Source: Ignavibacteriota bacterium (lineage in GTDB: Bacteria > Bacteroidota > Ignavibacteria > UBA10030 > SZUA-254). From it: DNA of 64,000 nucleotides. A program made the translations under genes and the position numbers. Under the pieces are notes generated by a model, which was not told where the DNA came from, made no database searches, and worked only from the letters and a program-made list of their open reading frames with translations. The stretch lies in the NCBI GenBank assembly GCA_016212665.1, contig JACREZ010000016.1:186001-250000 (forward strand), written 5' to 3'. Positions 35,397-45,158 of this stretch are shown here, in pieces. How positions within the stretch are numbered: position 1 is the stretch's first letter; each line of letters starts with the position of its first letter.

Positions 35397-35942
35397 TCAA
35401 GTAGTAATTCCGATGAACTCTAAACCAAACAGAACTATTCTCACAGAGATGTTTGCATAAATACCCGCGACAACATCGTCAAGCATTATCCCAAAACCAT
35501 TCGGGATTGCTTCAAGTTGTCGGGCGGGAGGAATTTTTACAATATCATGCGCACGAAAAAGAAAGAAGGCGAGTGTTACAGCAAGAAACGTCTGCGGAAG
35601 AAAAAGAAGCGAAATCCACATTCCGACGAATTCATCAATCACAACGATTGATGGGTCGTCACCGAACTTTTTCTCCATGATTGATGAAACAACCGTCCCG
35701 ATAATAAATGTCGCTGCAATGATGGTTCCGAGCGTCAGAGGTTGTTCAAACCCGGGAATGAAATAGAGAAGAAGAGCGACGAAACTTCCTGCCGTTCCCG
35801 AAGCGATGGGAGAGTAGCCCGAAAATAATCCGGTAGCGATACACCGCGTCAGGAAAGAAACTGAACGTGTGTTAGGTTGTGTTTCGTTTGCCAAGAGTGT
35901 TGGAATAAATTTCTTGAATGAATTTCCGGTATTCGAAAACAT
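35397..35942 (-). CDS. pgpA: Phosphatidylglycerophosphatase A
   Basis: The family core is present: ATGLFSGYSPIASGTAGSF, then IVVIDEFVGMWISLLFLP, and FRAHDIVKIPPARQLEAIPN with GIMLDDVVAGIYAN. Four hydrophobic segments are visible. It dephosphorylates phosphatidylglycerophosphate, the product of the adjacent pgsA enzyme. The start at 35942 lies 71 bases inside pgsA. The extra N-terminus is weakly conserved-looking, but I see no better start codon. Confidence 0.9.
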   Translation of the reverse strand: MFSNTGNSFKKFIPTLLANETQPNTRSVSFLTRCIATGLFSGYSPIASGTAGSFVALLLYFIPGFEQPLTLGTIIAATFIIGTVVSSIMEKKFGDDPSIVVIDEFVGMWISLLFLPQTFLAVTLAFFLFRAHDIVKIPPARQLEAIPNGFGIMLDDVVAGIYANISVRIVLFGLEFIGITT

Positions 35943-36486
35943 ACATCGCTCCGGTACCGACGGACATAAGAGTTACGAGTAACATCATCCCGAACAGCAC
36001 ACGCGAATCCATCAGTGTTTCGATGAGAGAACCGTAATCCGGCTGAAGTAAATGTACCGAACTTGCGACGTGGAGAATTAAAATGTAATAGATAACAACG
36101 TACTCGCCGAAGGTTTTCGCCTGCGCGGGGCGCGAGGTGACAATCGGTTGGTCTTTATACTCAGCGTAACTGCGGAGCCCGGTGATAAGAAAATCACGAA
36201 CGACAATAATCCACACCATCCAGCCGCTCACTAAATCGAGATAGACATACGAAAAAAGGGCGGCAGAAGAGAGAATTTTATCCGCGAGCGGGTCAAGATA
36301 TTTTCCGAAACGGGTACTATCGCCGTACTTTCGGGCGACCCATCCATCATAATAGTCGGTTAATGCCGCGACAATAAAGACAACCAACGAGAGTTGTTTG
36401 AAGAACGGAGACTCTGAAAACAGGAACGCCACAAAGATGGGCGTAAGAAGAATCCGAAGAGCAGTGAGTGAATTAGGAAGCGACAT
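35872..36486 (-). CDS. pgsA: CDP-diacylglycerol-glycerol-3-phosphate 3-phosphatidyltransferase
   Basis: The CDP-alcohol phosphatidyltransferase signature DYYDGWVARKYGD followed by TRFGKYLDPLADK is complete. N-terminal NSLTALRILLTPIFV is typical of PgsA. Several membrane helices follow. It makes phosphatidylglycerophosphate from CDP-diacylglycerol in the inner membrane; pgpA, which overlaps its 3' end, catalyses the next step. Confidence 0.93.
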   Translation of the reverse strand: MSLPNSLTALRILLTPIFVAFLFSESPFFKQLSLVVFIVAALTDYYDGWVARKYGDSTRFGKYLDPLADKILSSAALFSYVYLDLVSGWMVWIIVVRDFLITGLRSYAEYKDQPIVTSRPAQAKTFGEYVVIYYILILHVASSVHLLQPDYGSLIETLMDSRVLFGMMLLVTLMSVGTGAMYVFEYRKFIQEIYSNTLGKRNTT

Positions 36487-36552
36487 GGTTCAACCTGCTC
36501 AATGTAGCAGGTTGACGCGGAATTTGCAAACGACAGGAAGGAAATTTTTCCG

Positions 36553-37329
36553 TTACGGACGGAAATGTTCGTCTATCCCAATCACTCCCATCATTCTTCC
36601 GGAGTTCAGTTTCTCCCGTCGGAAAGAGTAGAACAGGCTCGGGGTGCAAATGGTACAGTACTCCGACATCTCAATGTTCTTGTCCCGGAGTCCCGCATCA
36701 ATCAATTGGATTTTTGTAAAGAGTTTCAAATTGAGGTGCGGCTTCTTCGTGGAGTAACGGACCAAATAACGTTGGTCAAAATCGCGCGAGACTTCGTTCC
36801 CGACTTCGTAACAACACACACCCGCAGAGGGACCGATGAACGCAAATAAATCTACAGGATTGATGGTAAACTCTTTTATCATCCGTTTCACTGTTTTTTC
36901 AACTATCTTGAGTTTCGTTCCGCGCCAGCCGGCATGAACAGTTGCAATCGTTTTCGTGACCGGGTCAAAAAGAAAAATCGGCAAACAATCGGCTGTAGAA
37001 ACACAGAGATAGACACCACGTGTTTGCGTGATGAGTGCATCGCACAAATCATAAATACCGGGCGAATGAATAACTTTGATGAAGTCGCCGTGAAACTGTT
37101 TTGGAATGGCTAACTTATCAATCGGGATTTCCAATTTTCCAAAGAAACGCTCGCGGTTTTGGTCAACGTTATTCGGGTCGTCGCCGACCATGTAACTCAG
37201 GTTCAGTCCGTAGGGAATGTGACTGACCCCACCTTTCTTCGTACTGAATCCGAACCGCAATTCGGGAAATTGTTGGAAGAGTTTCGAGTGAAGAACAGTG
37301 ATTTCAGAAAGCGAGGCAGAGTTAATCAT
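36553..37329 (-). CDS. pgeF: Peptidoglycan editing factor PgeF / laccase-domain protein
   Basis: Metal-site motifs of the YfiH family: CLPIFLFD after STAD, ATVHAGWRGTKLKIVEKTV, and FIGPSAGVCCYEVGNEV. The N-terminal FGFSTKKGGVS and PKQFHG are also typical. Members were called polyphenol oxidases, and the E. coli protein removes mis-incorporated L-Ser from peptidoglycan precursors. It overlaps the upstream sensor kinase gene by 8 bases. Confidence 0.9.
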   Translation of the reverse strand: MINSASLSEITVLHSKLFQQFPELRFGFSTKKGGVSHIPYGLNLSYMVGDDPNNVDQNRERFFGKLEIPIDKLAIPKQFHGDFIKVIHSPGIYDLCDALITQTRGVYLCVSTADCLPIFLFDPVTKTIATVHAGWRGTKLKIVEKTVKRMIKEFTINPVDLFAFIGPSAGVCCYEVGNEVSRDFDQRYLVRYSTKKPHLNLKLFTKIQLIDAGLRDKNIEMSEYCTICTPSLFYSFRREKLNSGRMMGVIGIDEHFRP

Positions 37330-40300
37330 TCATTCTCGACGATTGATGATGATAGAGTGGCAGTTGAATTATTACTGTTGTCCCACTTCCCGCTTCACTT
37401 TCGATATTGATAGAGCCGCCGTGGTCGTCAATTGTTTTTTTGACAATAGCCAAGCCCAATCCCATTCCATCGGTCTTGGTGGAAAAATTCGGTTCAAACA
37501 GATGTTCACGCGCCTCTTCCGCGATGCCGGGTCCGGTATCGTGGAAGCGAATGTTCACCATTGAGTGTTCAATGTTTGTTCTGACTTCGATTGTTCCCCG
37601 TTCGTTCATTGCTTGAATGGAGTTTTTGATAATATTCATAAACGCTCGACGTAACTCTTCTTTGTCTGCTGAAATGATAGGGGAATTCGGGCAGAATTGC
37701 AAATCAAGCATAACACCGATGTGTTCTTTATATAAGTTGGTGACATCAAACAATAGCGCGTGTACATCGCACTGTCCGATTTTCCGCTCAGGCATCCTGC
37801 CGAAATGTGAAAATTCGGAGGCGATGCGGCTTAGTGTTTCTATTTGCTCCAGGATTGTACCGCTGACTTGATGCAACAGTTTATCAAAATCGCCAGCCCG
37901 GTCAACGTATGCTTGCCGTAGATGCTGAATCGAAAGTTTCATCGGAGTGAGCGGGTTTTTGATTTCGTGCGCGACTTGTTTTGCCATTTCTTTCCAAGCA
38001 AGTTCCCGCTGTGCTTTGATGATTTCATCCTGCGATAGTTTGAGATTGTGAAGCATCGTTTCGAATGATTGTTCAAGTTCACCGAATTCATCCGTTCTGT
38101 CCGAACGAATACGCACATCAAAATCTCCTGTCCCGATTTTTTTTGTTGCCTGAAGCAAGCGATGAAGCGGAGAAGAAATCTGACGCGAAGAAATAAAACC
38201 AACAACCGATGCAACGAGCATTGCAAACATAAACGCACCGAACAGGTACGCGTTGCGTTGTACGATTTCTTCATCAATCTCCTGAAGCCGGAACAACGTC
38301 GGCACAGCAACAACGCCAAATGTTGTTCCTGCCTCCGTCAGCAACGGGCGATACCCGACGATGTATTGCAACGTTCCGATTGATTGGACGTTGGTATAAA
38401 ATCCTTTTTGTTGCAGAACAATGTTTGAATACGCATCCGAACTCATTCGTCGGTCGAATAATTCGGCACGGAATAATTCCGGTTTACTGCTTGCCGATTC
38501 AAACGCATCCGAGAACACAGTAAAATCTATTTGTACATCGTTCGCAACGGTAATTGCGTGTCTGTCTTTGAATGTTTCCAAATCAAACGGGGTAAGGATT
38601 GTCCACTGACGCTGAAGCGCAGACGCAATGGTGGTCGTTTCCCGTTTCAATTGTTCGATGATGGATTTCTCTGCATGTTCGATTGCATATTGGCGATTAT
38701 AATACGCAAGGATTGCCGTCGGTATCAGGGCGACCACAAAAAATGCAAGAATCAGTTTGGTGCGAAATGATAGTTTCGAACGTTTGCCTTGCACGAATGA
38801 AATCGAAACGTACACGAGAAAACAAACAAGCAAACAAAGTGCAAAAAAAAGCACAATCCGGAGAAGGTTGAACAAATGCCATCCTGCATCCAACTTTTTC
38901 ATGCTGAGCGAATACCATGTCCCGGCAATTGGCGAGTCAATTGGTCGGAAGAAATATGTCTCATACGTTTCGTTATTGATTCGTTCATCAATCCAACAAT
39001 TTATTTGATGCTGTGTTTGATGTTGTACCTGTACGGGGAGTTCGTTTTCCAAAGGAAACGTTTCCGAAGAAGAATACGCGAGTTTGCCGTTCACGTATTC
39101 AGAAAAAATAAATTGCCGGGCATGGGTATTGAAATTGTTCCCGGAAGAATTTCGGAAGAATTCCGGCGTCTCGCCTCCGAGCAACGATTGCGCCCCCGCC
39201 GAGACCTGAACCGAAACGCCTCCTTCAAGAAATCCGGTTTCATTCCGAACGGGTGCGTAGCCTTCATACACATTGACGAGGTGTGAACCGATGGAACGCT
39301 CCACGAGTTCAACCGATTTCGGATAGGCAAGCGAATCGGGGTGAACGCTTGGAGACGACCAATCTGCGCCAAGATAAAACGTGCTGAGAATTGTTCCGTC
39401 ATTGGTATAGAAGGTGACAGAGCAGTTGTATCCCTCACGGCTGAGAATGCTTCGTGCCCACGCCTTGAACGCGAGTTTCTTCAAAACATTCGGTTCGGTT
39501 TCGCGAAACGAATTGATGATTTCGCTGTTCGATAATTCCTGCAATGCCTGCCGCGTCAGGATTTTCAAATAGTTATCCGCAGGTTGAATGATATTCAACG
39601 CATGGTCTTCTGCATGGGAGCGGTCATATTCGTGTGTCTGTTGGTCGAGCGGATAGAGGAGTGCAACAATACTGGTTGCAGAAAGAAGAACAAGAGATTT
39701 GAAGTTGGTGAAAATATTTTTTTGTGAGAATGACTGTGAAACGCTCATCGCCCCAACGATAAAGAGTGCGAGATATCCAAATCGTTCATACAAGGAAAAG
39801 AGGGGACTCGGATGGAGAAGTTCAAAGAGAATAGTTCCCGCCACCAAGAGTCCTGCGATAATCATCCATACGCGAAGCGGTGATGATGGAGAAAACCTTT
39901 TATTGATTGCAAAATATGACGCGATGATGCCCGTGACGCATGCAATAATCAACGCAACAGAAATAAGAACGAGACTCAGTAACATAACGCCGAGCGGAAA
40001 TTGCGGAAGAATGTACATCGGGTCGTAGTAACTCAGCGTTGAATCAAACACGGCGCTACGGATGACAGCCGCAAAACCGCGGAGGAACAGTGGCGCCACC
40101 AGTGCGAAAATGAAAATACAACCCCACGTGGTAATTGGATTCGAATTCTTCTTTGTTAACCAATTTCCGTTCATAAGTGAGTTTGCCAAGAGAATAATCG
40201 TTCCAAGGAATGCGATGGAGGTAAGGAACAAGTCGCCGACAGATTTAGCAATGCCGAACCCGAACACCGAAGCAAAGTATGTCGGCTCGAAGATTTTTAA

Positions 40301-41233
40301 TTGGACAAATTCAGAAGGAATGTCGAACCAAACGAGAAGGTAACGAGCAAAGCAAATGACGGCTACCCACATGAATAATCGGATGCCGTGCCGTTGTTGC
40401 ACTCGTTTCAAAGAAGCAATGCCAATGACCAAACTCAAAAACAATAGAATCAGTAAGACGTGGAAAATATTCCGCTCGACAGTTTGTGTCCTCTCTTTTT
40501 GCTCTTCTAGATGTAATGATGGAAGAATCACCGTGCAAATCCGGGAACCATCAATTCCGTTCAGTGGAACGGAAATCATTCCGTCTGTAATTTTTGAAGA
40601 AGAAGAAAACTCCAATTGAACAGTCATCCCCAAGCGCGAAGTGAACGTTGAACTAAACACATCGGCGTTGATGAAGCGGTTGTTGATTGGATAATTCACA
40701 TCGAACAAGCGTTTGGAAACAACATAGCCGCTCACTCTTGAATTGCTGAGAACGGGATAAGCGACAATGAGAAACGAATAAATCGGTCCCTGCACGACCA
40801 ATGAATTTGGTTTTGGCTTCAACCAAAGTGTGTCCGTCCGAATTCCTTCGTTTCCGTTCCAACTAAGAATTGTTTTTGAAGAATCATACAATTCGATGGT
40901 TTGTTCGGCGAACGGGAAAATTCCAATTTGTTCGAACAATGATTTCGTTGAAGTGGACCCGTTTGATAAAGAACTGACGATGGTCGAATGTTGTGCAATC
41001 GTTTTGACTGCGTCAACAGATTCATCCTGAAATTTTTGAAATGAAGTTTGAACGGAGTGAATGAGCGATTGTTCTTTTTCTGTTTTGATGGAAATCCAAT
41101 CTAGCTCAAGATTGCTCACGAGAATGTTCTTGCCGATGAAAACAAGCGCCAACAACAACAAAAGAGAAATGACGATAACTCCATATCGTCTTCGATGAAG
41201 TGAGAGAGAGAAGTCGAGGTTCAGCCGACTCAT
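37322..41233 (-). CDS. Very large membrane sensor histidine kinase (NtrY-like)
   Basis: 1303 residues. An N-terminal helix (GVIVISLLLLLALVFIG) and a long extracytoplasmic region are followed by a block of about ten hydrophobic segments (residues about 255-520). A second extracytoplasmic domain, a further helix pair and a HAMP domain (SSPLHRLLQATKKIGTGDF) come next. The phospho-acceptor is His1089 in VAHEIKNPLTPMKL, the N box is IIKNSIQAMNE (about 1200-1210), and the G boxes are DTGPGIA and GMGLGLAIV. The kinase core resembles NtrY. No response regulator is directly adjacent; a receiver-only protein is encoded farther downstream. Confidence 0.9.
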   Translation of the reverse strand: MSRLNLDFSLSLHRRRYGVIVISLLLLLALVFIGKNILVSNLELDWISIKTEKEQSLIHSVQTSFQKFQDESVDAVKTIAQHSTIVSSLSNGSTSTKSLFEQIGIFPFAEQTIELYDSSKTILSWNGNEGIRTDTLWLKPKPNSLVVQGPIYSFLIVAYPVLSNSRVSGYVVSKRLFDVNYPINNRFINADVFSSTFTSRLGMTVQLEFSSSSKITDGMISVPLNGIDGSRICTVILPSLHLEEQKERTQTVERNIFHVLLILLFLSLVIGIASLKRVQQRHGIRLFMWVAVICFARYLLVWFDIPSEFVQLKIFEPTYFASVFGFGIAKSVGDLFLTSIAFLGTIILLANSLMNGNWLTKKNSNPITTWGCIFIFALVAPLFLRGFAAVIRSAVFDSTLSYYDPMYILPQFPLGVMLLSLVLISVALIIACVTGIIASYFAINKRFSPSSPLRVWMIIAGLLVAGTILFELLHPSPLFSLYERFGYLALFIVGAMSVSQSFSQKNIFTNFKSLVLLSATSIVALLYPLDQQTHEYDRSHAEDHALNIIQPADNYLKILTRQALQELSNSEIINSFRETEPNVLKKLAFKAWARSILSREGYNCSVTFYTNDGTILSTFYLGADWSSPSVHPDSLAYPKSVELVERSIGSHLVNVYEGYAPVRNETGFLEGGVSVQVSAGAQSLLGGETPEFFRNSSGNNFNTHARQFIFSEYVNGKLAYSSSETFPLENELPVQVQHQTQHQINCWIDERINNETYETYFFRPIDSPIAGTWYSLSMKKLDAGWHLFNLLRIVLFFALCLLVCFLVYVSISFVQGKRSKLSFRTKLILAFFVVALIPTAILAYYNRQYAIEHAEKSIIEQLKRETTTIASALQRQWTILTPFDLETFKDRHAITVANDVQIDFTVFSDAFESASSKPELFRAELFDRRMSSDAYSNIVLQQKGFYTNVQSIGTLQYIVGYRPLLTEAGTTFGVVAVPTLFRLQEIDEEIVQRNAYLFGAFMFAMLVASVVGFISSRQISSPLHRLLQATKKIGTGDFDVRIRSDRTDEFGELEQSFETMLHNLKLSQDEIIKAQRELAWKEMAKQVAHEIKNPLTPMKLSIQHLRQAYVDRAGDFDKLLHQVSGTILEQIETLSRIASEFSHFGRMPERKIGQCDVHALLFDVTNLYKEHIGVMLDLQFCPNSPIISADKEELRRAFMNIIKNSIQAMNERGTIEVRTNIEHSMVNIRFHDTGPGIAEEAREHLFEPNFSTKTDGMGLGLAIVKKTIDDHGGSINIESEAGSGTTVIIQLPLYHHQSSRMND

Positions 41234-41239
41234 CCGGAG

Positions 41240-41713
41240 TTAGTAGATATTGAATTGGGAAATCAAATACGAGGGACCGGATTTGATAAATCCGATATAC
41301 ACCTGAACTACCTCCCGTTTGCCGCGAATGAACAACGTTCCACCTCCGGTCGCATACAATTCTTCTCCCGAAGTTCCTTTCGAGGTGAACCGGAAATTGT
41401 TCAGTTTTTGTTTCGAGAAAAATTCCTGCACAATGTAGTGGGCTTGATTTGCGCTGAAGGTTCCGCTTTCTACTCCTCGAAGACTGAGGGACACTTTTTT
41501 TGTAAACCGTTTTGAAATTTTTTCAACAGAATTATTTTGGAGAGCGGTCTCGATTTCATTGACGATGGAAGTTAAATGTTCGGCTTGCGTCGTTTTTTCG
41601 TGAAGCGAATCGTTTGAAGCGGTCGTGGAAATTGAAAGTGAATGTTCCTGTGCAAAGCACAACGTACAGGGAAGCAATACAATCAATAGTATATTTATAA
41701 ATGCGTGTTTCAT
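41240..41713 (-). CDS. Secreted DUF4783-like protein
   Basis: From ATG 41713 the protein begins with a signal peptide (FINILLIVLLPCTLCFAQ). A compact NTF2-like alpha-beta domain follows, with IVNEIETALQNNSVEKISK, then VSLSLRG, AHYIVQEFFSK and YIGFIKSGPSYLISQFNIY. This matches DUF4783, common in Bacteroidota and relatives, of unknown function. It lies 6 bases upstream of the large sensor kinase gene, so the two are likely cotranscribed. An earlier in-frame start adds 26 residues ahead of the signal peptide and is unlikely. Confidence 0.75.
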   Translation of the reverse strand: MKHAFINILLIVLLPCTLCFAQEHSLSISTTASNDSLHEKTTQAEHLTSIVNEIETALQNNSVEKISKRFTKKVSLSLRGVESGTFSANQAHYIVQEFFSKQKLNNFRFTSKGTSGEELYATGGGTLFIRGKREVVQVYIGFIKSGPSYLISQFNIY

Positions 41714-41880
41714 TCTACCATCGGGATATAAAATACTCACAAAGTCGAACATAGTCAATAATTGATACTCTCGAACTATACGCTTTCTCAAATACTCAAC
41801 TACTCATCTACTCAACTACCAATCAATTGTGGATAGTTAATTATTTACAAGAAACGATTGGGAGAGCGTACAAAAAGAAT

Positions 41881-41926
41881 CAGGGACACCGTTTTCATGC
41901 TTGGGTCAGCAGAAGCGATGTCCCTG
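41881..41926. repeat. Isolated palindrome (CAGGGACA...TGTCCCTG)
   Basis: Eight-base perfect arms enclose 30 bases that can form an inner stem (GCTT with AAGC). It lies in a gap without genes, next to a stretch of ACTCAACTACTCATCTACTC repeats (41790-41820). The form recalls solitary REP-like hairpins. Confidence 0.4.
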
Positions 41927-41945
41927 TTCCATCCACTAATCAAAC

Positions 41946-42773
41946 TTACTTTCTCGTGTTTGCGCCTTCACCTTTAATTAAGGGATTGCGGTCATCAATG
42001 ATTGCACGTTTCAGACGGGGATTGCTTTTTTGTAATTGATACGCCCAATCAAACGTCACCCGGCTTGACGAAACCGAGTTGACACGAATCTTTGCATAAT
42101 GGTCGTCCCACGTCCAGACGACATACGTGTGTCCGGGAATTACTCGAACATCTTTTGTTGGCGACCAACCCGAAGCGGGAGCTTCGCCAATCTCGTAGAG
42201 AGATTTAGTGTATCCCATATCCTGGATATCAGTATCTTCCCAGACCACGAGATAGAAACTACCTTCGTAATGCTCAAAATAAACATCAGTGTACTTATCA
42301 TTGTAATCTCCTATTGTGTATGATGAAAAATCGTAGCCCGCTGAGTTGGGCGCAGTTCTGAAATTTGCAAGCGGGATGTTATATCCTTCAGGACGAGGTG
42401 TATCGTAGGCAACTTCCTTGCTGAGTGCGCTTTCATTGTAGTCATAATCGAATGCTGTGACGGCGTAGTAATATGTGTAACCATTTCGTGCGCCGTTGTC
42501 GGTGAAGGAAGTTCCGCGTGTTGTTCCGAATAATGTATAGGTTCCGTCATACGAAGAACTCACCAACACATTGTACCCGGCAACATCCCGCTCGGGATTT
42601 GCGAGCCAGTAAATATCAATAACATTATCACCAGTGCTTGTAGCAATGCCGCGTGGCGCAGAGGGTGGAGTAATGTCGGGTTCGATGATTCTCTCGTGAC
42701 ATCCGAAGAACATCAGAGAGAACGTCATTGCAATGGTTGTCAAAATCGTTTTCATGTTCATGTCCTTGTTCAT
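41946..42773 (-). CDS. Lipoprotein with fibronectin type III domain
   Basis: A lipobox (FSLMFFGC) follows the signal sequence. A FnIII domain lies at about residues 35-125 (PPSAPRGIAT, YNVLVSSSYDGTYTLFG, GYTYYYAVTAFDYDYNES). The C-terminal 130 residues form an aromatic-rich beta domain (EHYEGSFYLVVWEDTD, HTYVVWTWDDHYAKI) that I do not recognise. It is probably an outer-membrane lipoprotein in an extracellular or periplasmic binding role. Confidence 0.8.
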   Translation of the reverse strand: MNKDMNMKTILTTIAMTFSLMFFGCHERIIEPDITPPSAPRGIATSTGDNVIDIYWLANPERDVAGYNVLVSSSYDGTYTLFGTTRGTSFTDNGARNGYTYYYAVTAFDYDYNESALSKEVAYDTPRPEGYNIPLANFRTAPNSAGYDFSSYTIGDYNDKYTDVYFEHYEGSFYLVVWEDTDIQDMGYTKSLYEIGEAPASGWSPTKDVRVIPGHTYVVWTWDDHYAKIRVNSVSSSRVTFDWAYQLQKSNPRLKRAIIDDRNPLIKGEGANTRK

Positions 42774-43050
42774 TTGTTTGAATGAATAATGACAAGCGAC
42801 GTGCCAAACGAATAAATAAGAAAAGAGAAGAAGAATAAGGAATTATTCTTCAGTTCGAAGAAGAAATGTATTGTAATGAACCGAGTTAGTAGGGGATTTA
42901 GGACAAAATTGAAAAAGTACAGAAAATATTGTACTATCTAACGACTAAATATTTAGGGCATATAATTATATCTAAACAAGTGAACAACGTTACGATTATC
43001 AAAACTCTAAATGAATACTCTCCATGAATTTTAATAAGTAAAAAAAAGTT
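42774..43050. other. AT-rich gap ahead of the kinase island
   Basis: 277 bases without a convincing gene, separating the divergent lipoprotein gene and the kinase operon. Both promoters must lie here. AGTAC at 42916-42920 and GTACT at 42931-42935 form a short inverted repeat around AGAAAATATT that could be an operator; this is only a shape observation. Confidence 0.35.
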
Positions 43051-43968
43051 ATGATTCCTTACGTCCCCAATGTTGAACAGTTATTAGAAAAATTACCGCA
43101 ATTCACAAAACTACATTCTCATAAAAAAGGAGGATTCAAAATATTTTATCCTGCAGAGAGAAATGATGGGACAATGGAGGCATTAAAATTGGCATATGTC
43201 CCAGCATTTGATGATATAGACGAAAAAGTACGTTTTGACTTGACAGAGGAAGTTGAGAAGCGGTTACAAAGAGAGATTGGATTGCTTGGAAGAAGCAAAA
43301 GTCAATACATTGTTAAGCTAGGAAATCTTGCCCCAACTTCACTTTCATTTTCTGGCTTTAAATTTATCGCATACACTGAAGAATTATTAATCGGTGATGA
43401 CTTGCATTCATTCATTCAAAAAGGAAAAGTTCCCGATGAGAAAGAACTACGACTACTTGCAACATGTATTATTGAGGCAATTAAGGATTTATGGTTCAAT
43501 TTAAATACAGTACACAGGGATATAAAGCCACTTAATGTAATTAAGACAAATGATAGTCATAGACCATTTATAGTACTTGATTTAGGTTTAGCTTTTTCAA
43601 TATATGAATCTGCGCTAACGATTGATCCGCATTTGAGATTTCCACCACCAGGTACAACAAGATACTTGGCCCCCGAAATGTTAAACCCAAATTTTCGCGA
43701 TACCCTTGATTACCGGAGTGATTTATACGCAATGGGAATCACTTTATTCGAATACGCTGCGGGGATACATCCGTTGGCAAGAAATAGAGATGATTTATTA
43801 CAAACATTAACAAGAATTATACGTGAGATTCCAAAACCGTTAGAAATATATCGTTCTGATTTATCTAAAGAATTTACGTCGGCGGTAAATCAGTTGTTAA
43901 AGAAAATGCCTGCCTTGAGGCCAGCAAATTTAACAACACTCAAAAAAATGATAGGAACTGAATTATGA
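43051..43968 (+). CDS. Serine/threonine protein kinase (eukaryotic-like)
   Basis: A kinase domain fills the 305 residues. Lys46 in EALKLAY is the ATP-anchoring lysine, HRDIKPLNV has catalytic Asp157, the DFG position is DLG at 177-179, APE is at 207-209, and Asp224 in YRSDLYAMGITLFEYAAG is the subdomain IX aspartate. All catalytic residues are present, so it is probably active. There is no membrane segment or sensor domain, unlike PknB-type kinases. It is AT-rich and overlaps the next gene by 4 bases (ATGA), so both form one operon. Confidence 0.88.
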   Translation: MIPYVPNVEQLLEKLPQFTKLHSHKKGGFKIFYPAERNDGTMEALKLAYVPAFDDIDEKVRFDLTEEVEKRLQREIGLLGRSKSQYIVKLGNLAPTSLSFSGFKFIAYTEELLIGDDLHSFIQKGKVPDEKELRLLATCIIEAIKDLWFNLNTVHRDIKPLNVIKTNDSHRPFIVLDLGLAFSIYESALTIDPHLRFPPPGTTRYLAPEMLNPNFRDTLDYRSDLYAMGITLFEYAAGIHPLARNRDDLLQTLTRIIREIPKPLEIYRSDLSKEFTSAVNQLLKKMPALRPANLTTLKKMIGTEL

Positions 43969-45158
43969 AATTATTAGCACAACATGGATATGCAGAAGGG
44001 ACAAAAATATATGAAGGACTGGAAAAAAACATAATAGATGGCGTAATCTTCAGCCCAAAGGATATTCGACCAGAGAATCTTATTCAAAAAATAGATGGAT
44101 TACTTTCAACAAATATTTCAGCTGAGATATATTTCGATCCACAGGTTTATGCTGCTATTTTTACAAATGATTCAAGAATTAATTTGGGTAAACTTATAGA
44201 TTACAATGATTATTTTTTGCCTATTAATAGAAATCGTCTTGAGATTGAAAAGCATGTTATCGAAGTTCTTAGGACGACTATAAAATATCAATTACAAACA
44301 AAAGTAACAGGTATCATTGGCCCCAATATTCTAATTTCACGCTCGCTTGATTCAAGAGAAGCAGCGATAGCCAGATCCTTTATAAGATTAACCAAGCAAG
44401 TTTATTCTGAATTCAATGACAAGAGACCTGTTTATGCAACAATCGCAGTATCAAAAGATGCTTTAGTTAATTTAAATGAGTTACAAGAATTTCTCAATGA
44501 TATTACTTTCATAGAATATCCACCCGATGGTTTCTACATTTTGGTTGCAACAAAAAGCAATGACATGAAATATGAAATATTCAATACAGATGTTATTGCA
44601 GGATGGATGCTTATCAATTACAGTTTCAAAATAAATGGATTTAAAGTGATAAATGGATATTCTGATTTGTTGTCTCCATTTTTAGGTGCTGTCGGTGGTG
44701 ATGTAGGAGCAACTGGTTGGTGGTCGAATCTTAGAACATTTTCAATGGAACGTTTCTTACCTTCGTCTTCAGGCGGAAGAATGCCAATATTAAGGTATCT
44801 TAGTGTTGCACTTTTCAATAGAATTACCATTTTTGAGTATCAGTCGTGGCGGAGGTTGTTTTCTGAGATTGTGAATGGACTTTCCTACGATGAAACTTTT
44901 AATGATCCAAATATAGAGCCAGAGCGTTCAAAAGAAGTTTTACAAAATTGGGAAGCCTTAAAGAAAATGACACAAAATATTGTTAAAGAAGATGTTGTTT
45001 TGGGGTTAAAACAATGCGAAGTTTCTCTTGATGTTGCACAACAATTATACGATAAAATCCGTAGTGTTGGTCTAAGACCAGAAACCAAATCAAACGATGA
45101 TCACTTAGAATCACTTAAAGAAGGAATTAGAGAATTTAGAAAACTAGCTGAGTTATAA
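43965..45158 (+). CDS. Unrecognised protein coupled to the kinase (predicted alpha/beta barrel)
   Basis: 397 residues with alternating strands and helices: DGVIFSPKDIRPENL, then AEIYFDPQVYAAIF, GIIGPNILISRS, VYATIAVSKDALVN and FIEYPPDGFYILVAT. A Gly-rich segment with GAVGGDVGATGWW and the positively charged FLPSSSGGRMP comes next, and then a helical C-terminus. The order suggests a TIM-like barrel; a distant tRNA-guanine-transglycosylase-like fold is one guess, but no catalytic motif can be confirmed. The tight coupling makes it the likely partner or substrate of the kinase. Confidence 0.7.
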   Translation: MKLLAQHGYAEGTKIYEGLEKNIIDGVIFSPKDIRPENLIQKIDGLLSTNISAEIYFDPQVYAAIFTNDSRINLGKLIDYNDYFLPINRNRLEIEKHVIEVLRTTIKYQLQTKVTGIIGPNILISRSLDSREAAIARSFIRLTKQVYSEFNDKRPVYATIAVSKDALVNLNELQEFLNDITFIEYPPDGFYILVATKSNDMKYEIFNTDVIAGWMLINYSFKINGFKVINGYSDLLSPFLGAVGGDVGATGWWSNLRTFSMERFLPSSSGGRMPILRYLSVALFNRITIFEYQSWRRLFSEIVNGLSYDETFNDPNIEPERSKEVLQNWEALKKMTQNIVKEDVVLGLKQCEVSLDVAQQLYDKIRSVGLRPETKSNDDHLESLKEGIREFRKLAEL

